64,000 nucleotides of DNA from CAZMRF01 sp964568735 (GTDB lineage Bacteria > Acidobacteriota > Polarisedimenticolia > JACPZX01): assembly GCA_964568735.1 (NCBI GenBank), contig CAZMRF010000020.1:4479-68478 (forward strand), given 5' to 3'. Below are positions 1 through 8,800 of the stretch, piece by piece. The notes beneath the pieces were generated by a model, which was given only the letters and a program-made list of their open reading frames with translations, was not told the origin of the DNA and did not search any database. Position 1 is the stretch's first letter, and every line of letters starts with the position of its first letter. A program made the translations under genes and the position numbers.

Positions 1-33
1 AAGCACGGCCTCAGCTACGTCATCGACGAATAG
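1..33 (+). CDS. 3' end of an unidentified gene (partial)
   Basis: Frame 1 from the window edge reads KHGLSYVIDE and then a TAG at 31-33. Too little is present to name a family. After the TAG the same frame continues for 13 more codons (LPQKLRHPERFLP) to a second TAG at 73-75, and this stretch also looks protein-like. The gene may therefore have ended at the second stop before a nonsense change, or the resemblance is chance. It runs convergent to the ATPase gene that ends at 83. Confidence 0.3.
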   Translation, partial: KHGLSYVIDE

Positions 34-82
34 CTCCCCCAGAAGCTGCGCCACCCGGAGAGGTTCCTGCCGTAGGAAGGGA

Positions 83-1243
83 CTATCCGTAGGGAAGTTC
101 GCCGATGAATTCCTCCAGAGGGAGGATCTCGACGCGGCCCATTTTCTGGCGTCGCTGCCCCAGGTAGACGACGATCCGTCGCTTCAGCCTGCTGGTCCGG
201 TCGGCGAGAGACGACAGGCCCGAGAGATCGGATGGGTCCACCCGGCTCGATGCCTTCACCTCGATCCCCCACAGCTCCCGGCCGACCTGCGCGACGAGAT
301 TCACCTCGGCACCATGCTTGGTCCTGTAGTGGAAGAGGGACAGCTCGGGCCACAGAGTGCCGGTCCTTCGCTGCAGCTCCAGCGCGACGAGATGCTCGAA
401 GAGGAGGCCGCGCTCGTCGGGGAGAACCCGGTCGAGCGGCCGTCGCAGCAGGGCGTTGCGGACCCCGATGTCGAAGAGGTAGATCTTCGGGTGGGCCACG
501 TAGCTGGCGCGGTCGGAGCCGCTCCATCCCGGAACGCGGAAGGCCAGCAAGGTGTCCTCCAGGACCTCCAGATACCTTCTCGCCGTCTCGTACCCGATCC
601 CGGCGTCCCGGCAGAGCGATGTCAGGTTGAGAATCCTCCCGCTGGAAGCCGCCACGAGATCGAGGAGCCGGGCGTATCCGCCCAGGTCGCGGACCAGGGC
701 TTCGGCCTGGATCTCCTCCCGAAGGTAGGCATCGACATAGGCGCGAAGGTCGCTCTCGCGCTCCTGGGAGTCGGATGCTGCGTAGATCCCCGGGAGCGTG
801 CCGTGCGCCAGCGCCCGGTCGAGATCGAACTCGTCTCCCATCTCGGCGGCAATCAGCGGGTGGAGATAGTGCAGGTGGACTCTTCCAGGCAGCAGGTTTG
901 CCTGGCCGCGTCTGAGCTTGCGTGCGCTCGATCCCGACAGGAGGAATCGGAACCGCCGGGGCCGGTTGTCCAGGAGAACCTGGACGGCGTCTAGAAGCGC
1001 CGGCACCTTCTGGACCTCGTCGATGAAGACCACGCGGATCTTGGGGGGAGCGGCGTTCAACTCCCTTTCCAGCCGTTCAGGCTGCGTCACGTAGTCTCTG
1101 AAGACTGCCGGGCTCGCCAGATTGATGGTGAGATCCGGCTTCATGGCGGCGAGCAGGGTGGACTTGCCCACCTGCCGGGGCCCAAGCAGGAGGATGCTCT
1201 TCCTGACTTTTCCCAGCGCGCGGGTCAGGGCACGTTCATACAT
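83..1243 (-). CDS. AAA ATPase with C-terminal DUF4143 domain
   Basis: 386-residue protein of the AAA_14/DUF4143 family, whose cellular role is poorly known. Walker A is GPRQVGKS (residues 21-28), Walker B is VVFIDE (71-76), and a sensor-like SGSSARKL lies at 103-110. The C-terminal half is the DUF4143 region, which ends in a PD-(D/E)xK-like fold (HYRTKHGAEVN ... IEVKAS, about 305-332). In relatives the motif normally reads EVDxV; here it is EVN (Asn315), so the nuclease-like site looks altered, while E328 and K330 are kept. The ATG at 1243 sits at the edge of a perfect inverted repeat, and the promoter places transcription start at or next to the ATG, suggesting a leaderless autoregulated gene. 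It lies next to a toxin-antitoxin pair. Confidence 0.9.
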   Translation of the reverse strand: MYERALTRALGKVRKSILLLGPRQVGKSTLLAAMKPDLTINLASPAVFRDYVTQPERLERELNAAPPKIRVVFIDEVQKVPALLDAVQVLLDNRPRRFRFLLSGSSARKLRRGQANLLPGRVHLHYLHPLIAAEMGDEFDLDRALAHGTLPGIYAASDSQERESDLRAYVDAYLREEIQAEALVRDLGGYARLLDLVAASSGRILNLTSLCRDAGIGYETARRYLEVLEDTLLAFRVPGWSGSDRASYVAHPKIYLFDIGVRNALLRRPLDRVLPDERGLLFEHLVALELQRRTGTLWPELSLFHYRTKHGAEVNLVAQVGRELWGIEVKASSRVDPSDLSGLSSLADRTSRLKRRIVVYLGQRRQKMGRVEILPLEEFIGELPYG

Positions 1244-1278
1244 GTGGGTAAAATATCGGTAATTCTACCCACATGCAA
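1241..1278 (-). promoter_or_regulatory. Leaderless promoter and palindromic operator of the DUF4143 ATPase
   Basis: Perfect 10-bp inverted repeat: catgtgggta (1241-1250) and tacccacatg (1266-1275), 15-nt A/T-rich spacer. On the minus strand TTGCAT (1278-1273), a 17-nt spacer and TATTTT (1255-1250) lie directly ahead of the ATG at 1243, so the RNA would begin about at the start codon. The palindrome covers the -35 to start-codon interval, as expected for a repressor site. No start-proximal Shine-Dalgarno is present. Confidence 0.55.
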
Positions 1279-1408
1279 TAGGGCCTGCCGCCGGTTCGAC
1301 GGAGGGTGCCGGCGCGGCGGCTCGATTCCCGGCTCGCTCCTATGGGCACGCCCGGGCGGAGCGGGGCGTGCCGGCTCCCTCGGTTCCGAGGGGGTAGGTG
1401 CCCGCGAT

Positions 1409-1654
1409 TCAGTCCTTGACCTCCTCGAGCTTCACGCCGCGGCCTGACCGAAGGCTCTCTCTGGCTTCCGCGACCCTCTTCAGAAACCTCGGATCATGCT
1501 CGAGACGGTAGTCGAACCAGTCATCTTCCGACTCAAAGCCGATGAGGATGCCCGCCGGTTTGCCATGCCGAGTTATCACGACCTCTTCCTTCTCGGCCAA
1601 CCTGAGAAACTTCGACAGATCGTTCTTCACCTCAGATAGAGCTGCCTTCTTCAT
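1409..1654 (-). CDS. Antitoxin, Phd/YefM family
   Basis: 81-residue protein with the Phd/YefM N-terminal fold (SEVKNDLSKFLRLAEKEEVVITRHGKPAGILIGF), the part that normally dimerises and binds DNA. The acidic/basic C-terminal tail (DWFDYRLEHDPRF onward) would wrap the toxin. It is the second gene of a two-gene operon: its ATG overlaps the toxin stop by 4 nt (ATGA at 1654-1651), so translation is coupled. In most phd/doc- or yefM/yoeB-type modules the antitoxin comes first; here the order is reversed. It probably neutralises the upstream RelE/ParE-type toxin and represses the palindromic promoter. Confidence 0.85.
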   Translation of the reverse strand: MKKAALSEVKNDLSKFLRLAEKEEVVITRHGKPAGILIGFESEDDWFDYRLEHDPRFLKRVAEARESLRSGRGVKLEEVKD

Positions 1655-1944
1655 TTTCCCCTTCCTGTTTGCGCCAACCAGGTGTTGGCATCCGGCTTCG
1701 AGACGACAGCGAGCACCTGCACGGTATTGCCCTCGACGTCATAGAAGATTCGCACCTCATCTACCCGAAGGCGGAACTGTGGTCGAGACAGGCCGCGCAG
1801 CCGCTTGATTCTGCTCTTGCTCGTCCTGGTCGGCTGATGTAGAAGGTGCAACTCGATGGCGCCGCGGATCCTGGCGCGGACAGTTGGTTTGAGCCGCTTG
1901 AGGTCGCGAACTGCTTCCGGCGCCAGAACTATCTCATAGCGCAT
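1651..1944 (-). CDS. Toxin, RelE/ParE family
   Basis: 97-residue type II toxin of the RelE/ParE superfamily. Recognisable features are the N-terminal YEIVLAPEAVRDLKRL, the central RLRGLSRPQFRLRVDEVRIFYDV and the strand VQVLAVVSK. Family members are either ribosome-dependent mRNA interferases (RelE) or gyrase inhibitors (ParE); the sequence alone does not decide between them. It is the first gene of the operon, preceded by a near-consensus promoter, and its stop overlaps the antitoxin start. The start codon ATG (1944) lies 9 nt after the -10 box with no Shine-Dalgarno, so a leaderless or very short-leader mRNA is likely. Confidence 0.88.
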   Translation of the reverse strand: MRYEIVLAPEAVRDLKRLKPTVRARIRGAIELHLLHQPTRTSKSRIKRLRGLSRPQFRLRVDEVRIFYDVEGNTVQVLAVVSKPDANTWLAQTGRGK

Positions 1945-1982
1945 TCTAGCTAGAATATAGCCAGAATCAGCGGGAGGGTCAA
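1943..1982 (-). promoter_or_regulatory. Toxin-antitoxin promoter and palindromic operator
   Basis: Minus-strand TTGACC (1982-1977), 17-nt spacer, TATATT (1959-1954), then 9 nt to the toxin ATG. A perfect 14-bp palindrome attctagctagaat (1943-1956) overlaps the -10 box and the start codon, fitting an autoregulatory antitoxin binding site. Confidence 0.7.
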
Positions 1983-1993
1983 GGGCGCCAGGC

Positions 1994-4900
1994 TCAGGGG
2001 CACGTCCGGGCGGAGCGTGGAGTGCCGGCCGAGTCGAAACCGACTGAGCCGGTGCCGGCGGGGCAGGCGTTCTCGGCGCGGATGAGGTAGTAGAAGGCCT
2101 CGCGGAGTGCGGGGTTGGAGCTGTCCGTGGCGGTGGTGCCGGGGCCGGAGTTGGTCTCGACGCAGATCGCGGCGGTCGTGAAGTCGTCTCCGCTGCCCGA
2201 ACGGATCGTGTCGTACAGGAAGCCCGCGGGATCGCCGCCCTCGCTCATCGCGTCCCACGAAAGTGTCGTCGTGCCGCCGGGACCGCCCGCGTGATCGGCC
2301 GCCACGCCGCTGACCTCTCCTGGCGTTCCCCAGACGAGACCCTTCGCGTCGTCGCAGTCGCCGCCGCATGAGGAAAGCCCGTCGCCGTCGGCGTCATCGT
2401 CGCCGGTTCCCGCCAGGGCGGGCCAGGCGGAGTGATTGCAGTCATTGTTGACGCCGTCGCAGATCTCCGGCGCGCCGGGGTAGACGGCGGGGTTGGTGTC
2501 GTCGCAGTCCTCGCCGCCGCAGAGAAGTACGCCGTCGAGATCCTGATCCACGGAGGCGCCCGTCCCGTAGCGCCCGCCGCGCCCCATGACGGAGCTGTCG
2601 TCCTGCCCTCCCCAGACGATCATGGCCGTGTCGGCCCAGACGGCCGTGTGCGAGCGGCGGGGAACGGGGGCGTCCACGGTGGTGACCACGCTCCACGTTC
2701 CGGCGGCGGGATCAAAGCGCCCTCCCGCTGCCACGTCCGACACGGAGTCTTCCCCTCCCCAGACGATCATCTCGTCTCCGGTCCAGACCGCGGTGTGGCG
2801 GTACCGCCCGCCGGGGGCGCCCGTGAGGGGTGTGGCCGCCCAGCCATTCGAGCCGGGATTGTAGAGCCCGCCCGTGCCCTCGTAGATCGATCCGCTCAGT
2901 CCTCCCCAGACGATCATCTTCGAGCCCGTCCAGACGGCGGTGTGGCCGTAGCGGGCTGTGGGCGCCGAGCCGGTCGGCGTCGCGAGCCATGAATTCGCAC
3001 CCGGATCGTAGAGCGCGCCGCTGTTGAGCCCCGCTCCCGCGAAGCCGCCCCAGATGATCATCTTCGAGCCCGTCCAGACGGCTGTGTGCAGGTAGCGGCC
3101 CGGCGGAGCCGAGAGGGTGGAGGTGGGCAGCCACATGTTCGTCACCGGGTTGTAGCGGCCTCCGGTTTGGAGGTTCGTGATGTCCGTCCCTCCCCAGACG
3201 ATCATCTCCGTTCCGGTCCACACGGCCGTGTGGTCGTCTCGGGGAGTGGGAGCGCCGGCGCTCGACGTGCTCGCCCAGGAGTCGGCCAGAGGCTCGTAGC
3301 GCCCGCCGCTGCCGAGGAAGGTGAAGCTGGAGCCTCCCCATACGATCATGACGTTGCCCGACCAGACTGCCGTGTGATCGGTGCGGGCTGCCGGCGCGAG
3401 GAGCGTCCTTGTCGGTGCCCACTTGTCGAGCGCCGGATCGTACCGGCCCCCCGTATTCAGGACCGACGAGCCGTCGGCGCCACCCCAGACGATCATGTGC
3501 GTGCCGGTCCAGACAGCCGTGTGGTTGAAACGGCGGCTCGGCGCCGACGTCGTCAGCGTGGGCGTCCAGGAGTTGGACCCCGGGTCGTAGCGTCCGCCGG
3601 TGTTCAACCCCGCGGTGCTCCCGAAGGTGCCGCCCCAGACGAGGACACGGCTCCCGCTCCAGACCGCCGTGGCGGAGGCGCGGGCGGAGGGGGCATTCAG
3701 CGAGGAAAACCCAGACCAGGTGTCCGCGGCCGCGTCGTAGAGGCTCCCCGAGTCCAGGCCAGCCTGCGCGCCGTTCGTGCCGCCCCAGATCATCATCCGG
3801 GATCCTGTCCACACGGCGGCGTGCAGCGCGCGGGCGGAGGGTGCGCTGGCCTGTGAGAGCGTGCTCCAGGTGTTTCCCGCAGGGTCGTAGCGCTTTCCAT
3901 CCGCCAGGTAGGTGGTGCCGGCCTGCCCACCCCAGACGATCATCCGGGTGCCGGACCAGACGGACGTGTGTCCCGTGCGGGGCGTGGGAGCGCCCGAGGA
4001 CGGAAGGGCGCGCCAGTTGTTGGTGCCCGGGTTGTAGGCGGCACCGCTTCCGAGATCCAGTGTTCCATCAGATCCCCCCCAGACGATCATCTCCGACCCG
4101 CTCCAGACGGCGGTGTGGCCGAGACGGGGAGAGGGGTTGGCCCCCGTGGCCGAAGTGCGAGTCCAGGAGTTGCCGGCAGGGTCGTACCGGGCGCCGGAAT
4201 CCAGCGCCGCGCCATCGTAGCCGCCCCAGACGATCATCCGGCTGCCGCTCCAGACGGCCGTATGGCCGTCGCGCGGATCGGGCGCCTGCTGCGTCGAGGT
4301 CGGGTTCCAGGTGTCGGTCACGGGATCGTAGCGGCCGCCGGTTGCGAAAAAGACCGTGTCATCGGAGCCTCCCCAGACGATCATCGCGCTTCCCGTCCAG
4401 ACGGCCGTGTGAAAGCTGCGCGGGGCAGGGGCGTTGGTCTCGGAGACGGCAGACCAGGTGTCGGTCACCGGATCGTAGCGTGCGCCACTGTCGAGGTAGG
4501 AGCCGCCGAAGCCTCCCCAGACGATCATTTCGCTTCCCGTCCACACGGCCGTGTGATCCGTCCGGGGATCCGGCATGGCTCCGAGGAGGCCGTTGTCCCA
4601 GACGTCGTCGGCGATGCAGGGGGGTGCGGACTCGATGCCCGGGCTCGTTGAGTTGTTTGTTGAGAACTGCTCTGAGGACCGGTCCGTGGGCGGGAAACGG
4701 GAAGGTCGGAGGGTGGCAGTCTCGATGGTGGAGGTTGAGAGCAAGTACCGCCGATCGAGGAGAGCGGCATGGTCCGCGGGGATCCTGTCGTCCAGCGCTA
4801 CGGTGCCAACACTCCACTCGTCGAGGTCGGGCTCGACCTCGGCCCACCAGTCGTCCCATGCGCGCTTCGGAACCGTGTAGGTTGCCAGCGTGAAGCCGGA

Positions 4901-5842
4901 GCCGTCCTCGTCGAGAACTACTTCGATGTTGAATCCCTCCCGATCCTCGCGCACCTCGCCCGGCTCTCCTACGACTCGAGGTGCGCGGGCCCGCCAGCGC
5001 GGGAATTCCTGCGCCGGCAGATCGACGACGTGGGAGCTAGTCGCCGCCCGATCAGACGCCTGCGATGGCGGGCGGCCGTGCTTATGAACGGCGGGCACCA
5101 GGAAGGCGCCGGGCTCGGCGCCCGAGGTGGAGGGCTCGGGGGAAGCACCGGTGGGTTCGCCTGGCTCGGCCCTCCGGATCGTGACGGCCGTCCTGCGGGG
5201 ATGGGGGAGCGCCGGGTCGAGGGCGCCGGTCGAGAGGGCTCGCCGGATCTCACCGGCCTCCTCGAGAGCCCCGAGGTGGAATCTGCGGTCGAAGGCATAG
5301 AAAGCCCGCGCCATCCGATCCACGAGGACCGGCCGGACGAGGCTCTCCTGAACGAGGATCCCGTCGTTTCCGAGGGCTTCGACGATCTCCGTGAGCCGCT
5401 CCGGCATCCGGGAGCCTCGCCGGATCCTCGCCCATTCCCGCTGCAGCGCATCCGATGTGACGGGCGTACTCCAGATCTCCGCGAGAGCGGCCGATTGCTT
5501 CAGGCTGGTCCGTACTCGCTTCTCGATGAGATCGTGTGGGACGGCCTCTTCGAAGCGGCGGCGGGTTCCCTCCTGGTGAGCGTGGTAGACGGCCAGGATC
5601 GCTCGCTCCGCTTCGAGTCGATCCTCATAGACGAGCTGCCGAGCGGTCGAGTGCGGGACAGGAATCGAGGGAGGGAGAGCGGCGCGCGTGGAGGGGTGGA
5701 GCTGGATCCCGACGGCTTCCGACCGAACCAGGTCGGCCCGCCCCTCGGCACCCACGGTGAAAAGGTGCGCGACCGGGAGGCAGAGGAGGGAGAGAGCGGC
5801 CCGGAGGAGTCTCCGGGCCCGTCGGGGGAGACCTGAAGGCAT
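1994..5842 (-). CDS. Secreted kelch-repeat protein with MopE-like metal-binding tail
   Basis: 1282 residues. The N-terminus (MPSGLPRRARRLLRAALSLL, then a hydrophobic run) looks like a signal peptide. Residues 30 to about 425 have no family I recognise. Then come about 14 kelch-type units of roughly 49 residues, each with HTAVWTGSxMIVWGG ... GGRYDPxxxxW ... APxxR, predicted to form one or two beta-propellers. After these lie MopE-like metal-binding motifs (DQDLDGV..GGEDCDDTNPAVYPGAPEICDG) and a C-terminal segment ending with a lone hydrophobic-poor tail. Such proteins are extracellular or cell-surface; the ligand is unknown. No Shine-Dalgarno precedes the ATG at 5842. It lies 49 nt downstream of another giant secreted protein on the same strand, with a hairpin between them. 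Confidence 0.85.
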   Translation of the reverse strand: MPSGLPRRARRLLRAALSLLCLPVAHLFTVGAEGRADLVRSEAVGIQLHPSTRAALPPSIPVPHSTARQLVYEDRLEAERAILAVYHAHQEGTRRRFEEAVPHDLIEKRVRTSLKQSAALAEIWSTPVTSDALQREWARIRRGSRMPERLTEIVEALGNDGILVQESLVRPVLVDRMARAFYAFDRRFHLGALEEAGEIRRALSTGALDPALPHPRRTAVTIRRAEPGEPTGASPEPSTSGAEPGAFLVPAVHKHGRPPSQASDRAATSSHVVDLPAQEFPRWRARAPRVVGEPGEVREDREGFNIEVVLDEDGSGFTLATYTVPKRAWDDWWAEVEPDLDEWSVGTVALDDRIPADHAALLDRRYLLSTSTIETATLRPSRFPPTDRSSEQFSTNNSTSPGIESAPPCIADDVWDNGLLGAMPDPRTDHTAVWTGSEMIVWGGFGGSYLDSGARYDPVTDTWSAVSETNAPAPRSFHTAVWTGSAMIVWGGSDDTVFFATGGRYDPVTDTWNPTSTQQAPDPRDGHTAVWSGSRMIVWGGYDGAALDSGARYDPAGNSWTRTSATGANPSPRLGHTAVWSGSEMIVWGGSDGTLDLGSGAAYNPGTNNWRALPSSGAPTPRTGHTSVWSGTRMIVWGGQAGTTYLADGKRYDPAGNTWSTLSQASAPSARALHAAVWTGSRMMIWGGTNGAQAGLDSGSLYDAAADTWSGFSSLNAPSARASATAVWSGSRVLVWGGTFGSTAGLNTGGRYDPGSNSWTPTLTTSAPSRRFNHTAVWTGTHMIVWGGADGSSVLNTGGRYDPALDKWAPTRTLLAPAARTDHTAVWSGNVMIVWGGSSFTFLGSGGRYEPLADSWASTSSAGAPTPRDDHTAVWTGTEMIVWGGTDITNLQTGGRYNPVTNMWLPTSTLSAPPGRYLHTAVWTGSKMIIWGGFAGAGLNSGALYDPGANSWLATPTGSAPTARYGHTAVWTGSKMIVWGGLSGSIYEGTGGLYNPGSNGWAATPLTGAPGGRYRHTAVWTGDEMIVWGGEDSVSDVAAGGRFDPAAGTWSVVTTVDAPVPRRSHTAVWADTAMIVWGGQDDSSVMGRGGRYGTGASVDQDLDGVLLCGGEDCDDTNPAVYPGAPEICDGVNNDCNHSAWPALAGTGDDDADGDGLSSCGGDCDDAKGLVWGTPGEVSGVAADHAGGPGGTTTLSWDAMSEGGDPAGFLYDTIRSGSGDDFTTAAICVETNSGPGTTATDSSNPALREAFYYLIRAENACPAGTGSVGFDSAGTPRSARTCP
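2563..4567 (-). repeat. Tandem kelch-coding repeat, about 147 bp x 14
   Basis: The DNA block encoding HTAVWTGSxMIVWGG recurs about every 147 nt (visible on the plus strand as repeated cccagacgatcat and cagacggccgtgtg). Fourteen units are counted; the last is shortened. Units are diverged rather than identical, so this is protein repeat expansion, not a recent DNA duplication or CRISPR. Confidence 0.85.
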
Positions 5843-5849
5843 GAAGTGA

Positions 5850-5876
5850 GGGGGAGAGGCGCGTAGCCCCTCCCCC
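5850..5876 (-). terminator. Hairpin between two giant secreted-protein genes
   Basis: Minus strand: cggggaggggc, loop tacgc, gcctctccccc, an 11-bp stem with one mismatch, placed between the stop at 5892 and the next start at 5842. There is no T tract. It may be an intrinsic terminator, an attenuator or an mRNA-stabilising hairpin. Confidence 0.4.
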
Positions 5877-5891
5877 CGGGTATTCGCGGTC

Positions 5892-8800
5892 CTAGAAGTC
5901 GATCACGATCGTCGGGTTGAAGCCGCAGGTATCGACGTCGAAGCCGACGACCTTGCTCCGGATCTTTCCGTCGATGCGCGCCTGCACCGTCACCTGGTAG
6001 GAGCCGGGCGGGAGCTGGACCGGGTTGGAGACCGTCGAGTACTCGCGATGGTACTGGAAGGGCGCGCACGGCGACGGTGGCGCGATCGCGGTCAAGGCCA
6101 CGTCCTTGACGTTGTCGACCGAGTCGAGCCGGTTCCTGTTCCGGTTGGCGTTGATGCGGTGAAGCGAGATCGACTTCACCACAGGTAGAGGCACGCCGGC
6201 CCGGGTGACCAGCACTCTTGCACCGGTCCGCACGCCCTCGCCGCAGAGGTTCCTCTCTACGGTGGTCGTCGTCCCCAGGATCGGCTCGGAGACGTAGGTC
6301 ACCGCGACCTCACCCGGCCTCGCCCGGTCGAGGAGGTCGGGCGCGAAGACCGTGTTGAGGTCGCCCTCACCGGCGATGTGGCCCGGCTCCAGGATGATCG
6401 GGAACGAGGGCAGCCCGAGAAGCGAGAACTCCGCGGGGTTCGTGGAGATCTCGAAGTTCGTGATCCTCAACGGGCAGGTTCCCGTGTTGGAGACCGGGAA
6501 GGGCTGGGCCGTCGAGCAGGCACCCACGGACTGGATGACCGTCGGCGGGAAGCCCTGGTCGAGCGGCACGTCGATCATCGGGAGCGGCGTGTTCGCCGTC
6601 AGCGGGATCATCACGACGGGATTGATCGGATCGTCGGTCGTGATGGTCAGCTTGCAACTCTTCGGCCCGGCCGACGTCGGCGTGAACCGGACGATGAGGG
6701 GCATGCAGAAGTCCGGGCTGACCGTCGCCGGGAACGGGTTGTTGATGATCGTGAAGTCGGGGCAATTGATCGAGGCCGAGAGGACCGCGAGGTTGCAGCC
6801 CCCGACGTTGCACACGTTGATCGTCTTCTCGGACTGGTCGCCCGGGCAGACGTCGCCGAAGTCGCCGGAGCCCGACACCCGGACCTCGCCCGGAGGTGCG
6901 TTGCCGGTGACGGCCACGACCTTCATGGGGGTCTGGGGGTCGTTGTTGCTGATCGTGATGTTGCCGGCGTCCGCGCCGAATCCGGAAGGCTCGTAGCGGA
7001 TGGGCACCTGCATGGACTCCCCGGCTCCCACGGTCAGCGGGAAGGCCATGACGGAGGGCACGTCGAAGTCGGCATTGCTCGAGGTGATGTTCGTCACGCT
7101 GAGGGGGCAGGATCCTCCGTTCACGAGCGTGATCTCGAGATCGTGGAACTCACCCACGCAGACGTCGCCGAAGCTCCCCGAGTTGGCGATGAAGGTGTCG
7201 ATGTCCGGCTCGCCGTTGCTGGCCGTGAGGCCCACCGTCTCCGTCGGGTTGACGGGATCATTGCTGGAGATGGTCAGCGTGCCGGTCTTGAATCCGGACG
7301 TCAGGGAGAAGAAGTTCACCTGGAAGGGGAAGCAGAAGTCGGGGCTGATCGCGACCGGGAAGCCGGCGGTGGGCGTGTCCACGGTGAAGGCCGGATCCGA
7401 GGACGAGATGCCGTTGACGCTCAGATCCTCCTTGCCGGTGTTGCACACCTCCAGCGTCTGCGTCTCGAAATCGCCCGAGCAGTTCAATCCGAAGGCCAGG
7501 CCGCCGGGCACCTGGATCTGAGGCACGCAGCAGACCACCGTCGCGTTGAAGAAGATGTCGATCGACGTGGAGGCCGGCGTCATCCCTGGCGGAGAGGTGG
7601 CCGACACCCATGTGGCGTAGTGCCGGCCTGCCATGCACGCACTCCCGTTGTAGTCGCCGTGCTTGGGAGGGCTGCCGCCGCCGCAGACGCAGAACTGGTT
7701 GGCGGGGCACTGACAGGCCGCCTGCCCCACCGCGGTCATGTTGCAGGCGGTCGTTCCGCAGTCGGAGAAGTCGCAGCGTGTGGCGTTCGCCGTGACGCAG
7801 CACTGCTCGCCTCCGGGACATGCCGGGCCGCCCGGGTTGCAGGCGTTCAGCGAGTCGCCTCCCATCGGCGCGCCGCAGGTCGTCATGCAGGTCCCGGTCG
7901 CGCACTGGCCTGCGAACTGGGGCTGCTGAGAGCACGACTCCGAGTCGTTGTTGCTCCGTGGCGACGATCCCGCCCAGTTGGTGCTGGGCGGGCCGCAGTG
8001 CGAGTCGGAGACGGGCGTGTACTGGGTCTCGTCGCCGGCGTTGAGGACGAAGCCGTCCCGCTCCGCGTTCCCGGAGAAGTAGTCGGTCAGGGAGTTGTCG
8101 CCCGGTGTGGCGTTGCGGCGGTCAAACCAGCTCACGTAGGCCTTGCCCCCCACGGAGCAGACCCAGGGCATGAAGCGGCGGGCGATGTCGCCGCTGCTCA
8201 CCTGCACGGTGTTCGGGCAGCAGGCCTCGCCGAGGACGGGGCAAGCCGCGCCGCCGGGAGTGCAGGGGAACAACGAGTCGCCGGGCAGCGGAAAGCCGCA
8301 CGCCGACCGGCAGCTTCCCCAGTTGGCGCCGCCATTGAGCGAGTCCTGGAGCAGGATGTTCTCGTTGTTCGCCGCGGTGTTGACCCCGTAGGAGACGAAG
8401 ATGTGGTTGGCGTTCGTGTCGTCGACCGCGACCGTCGGGCTCGAGAGATTATTGCCGTCGTTGCACCGGTTCAGTCCGGGAACGGGGCATGGTACTTGAG
8501 GATTGCTCGTCACGATGGCGACGGGGGCCTGCGGCACGAGGCCCGTGGCGCAGGAGCTGAGCCGCCAGAGCATGATGTTGTTCCCGTTGCGATAGACGAC
8601 GTAGACCCTTCCGTCCTGAGCAACGGCGATCCGCGGGAAGTCGCCCAGTGTGAAGATCGCGGGAGTCCAGGCCGTCCCGTTGTTCTGCGAGCAGACGATG
8701 CCGATCCCGACGTTGTTCCAGAGCGACCGCCACGAGGAATAGACCTGATCGCCGCCCGCGGCCGGGTTGAAGCGATCGACGGCGATGTGCTCCTGATCGG

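Noticed and set aside
2563..4567. Regular repeats that could suggest a CRISPR array
   Set aside because: The period of about 147 bp, diverged units and in-frame kelch motifs show it to be protein-coding.
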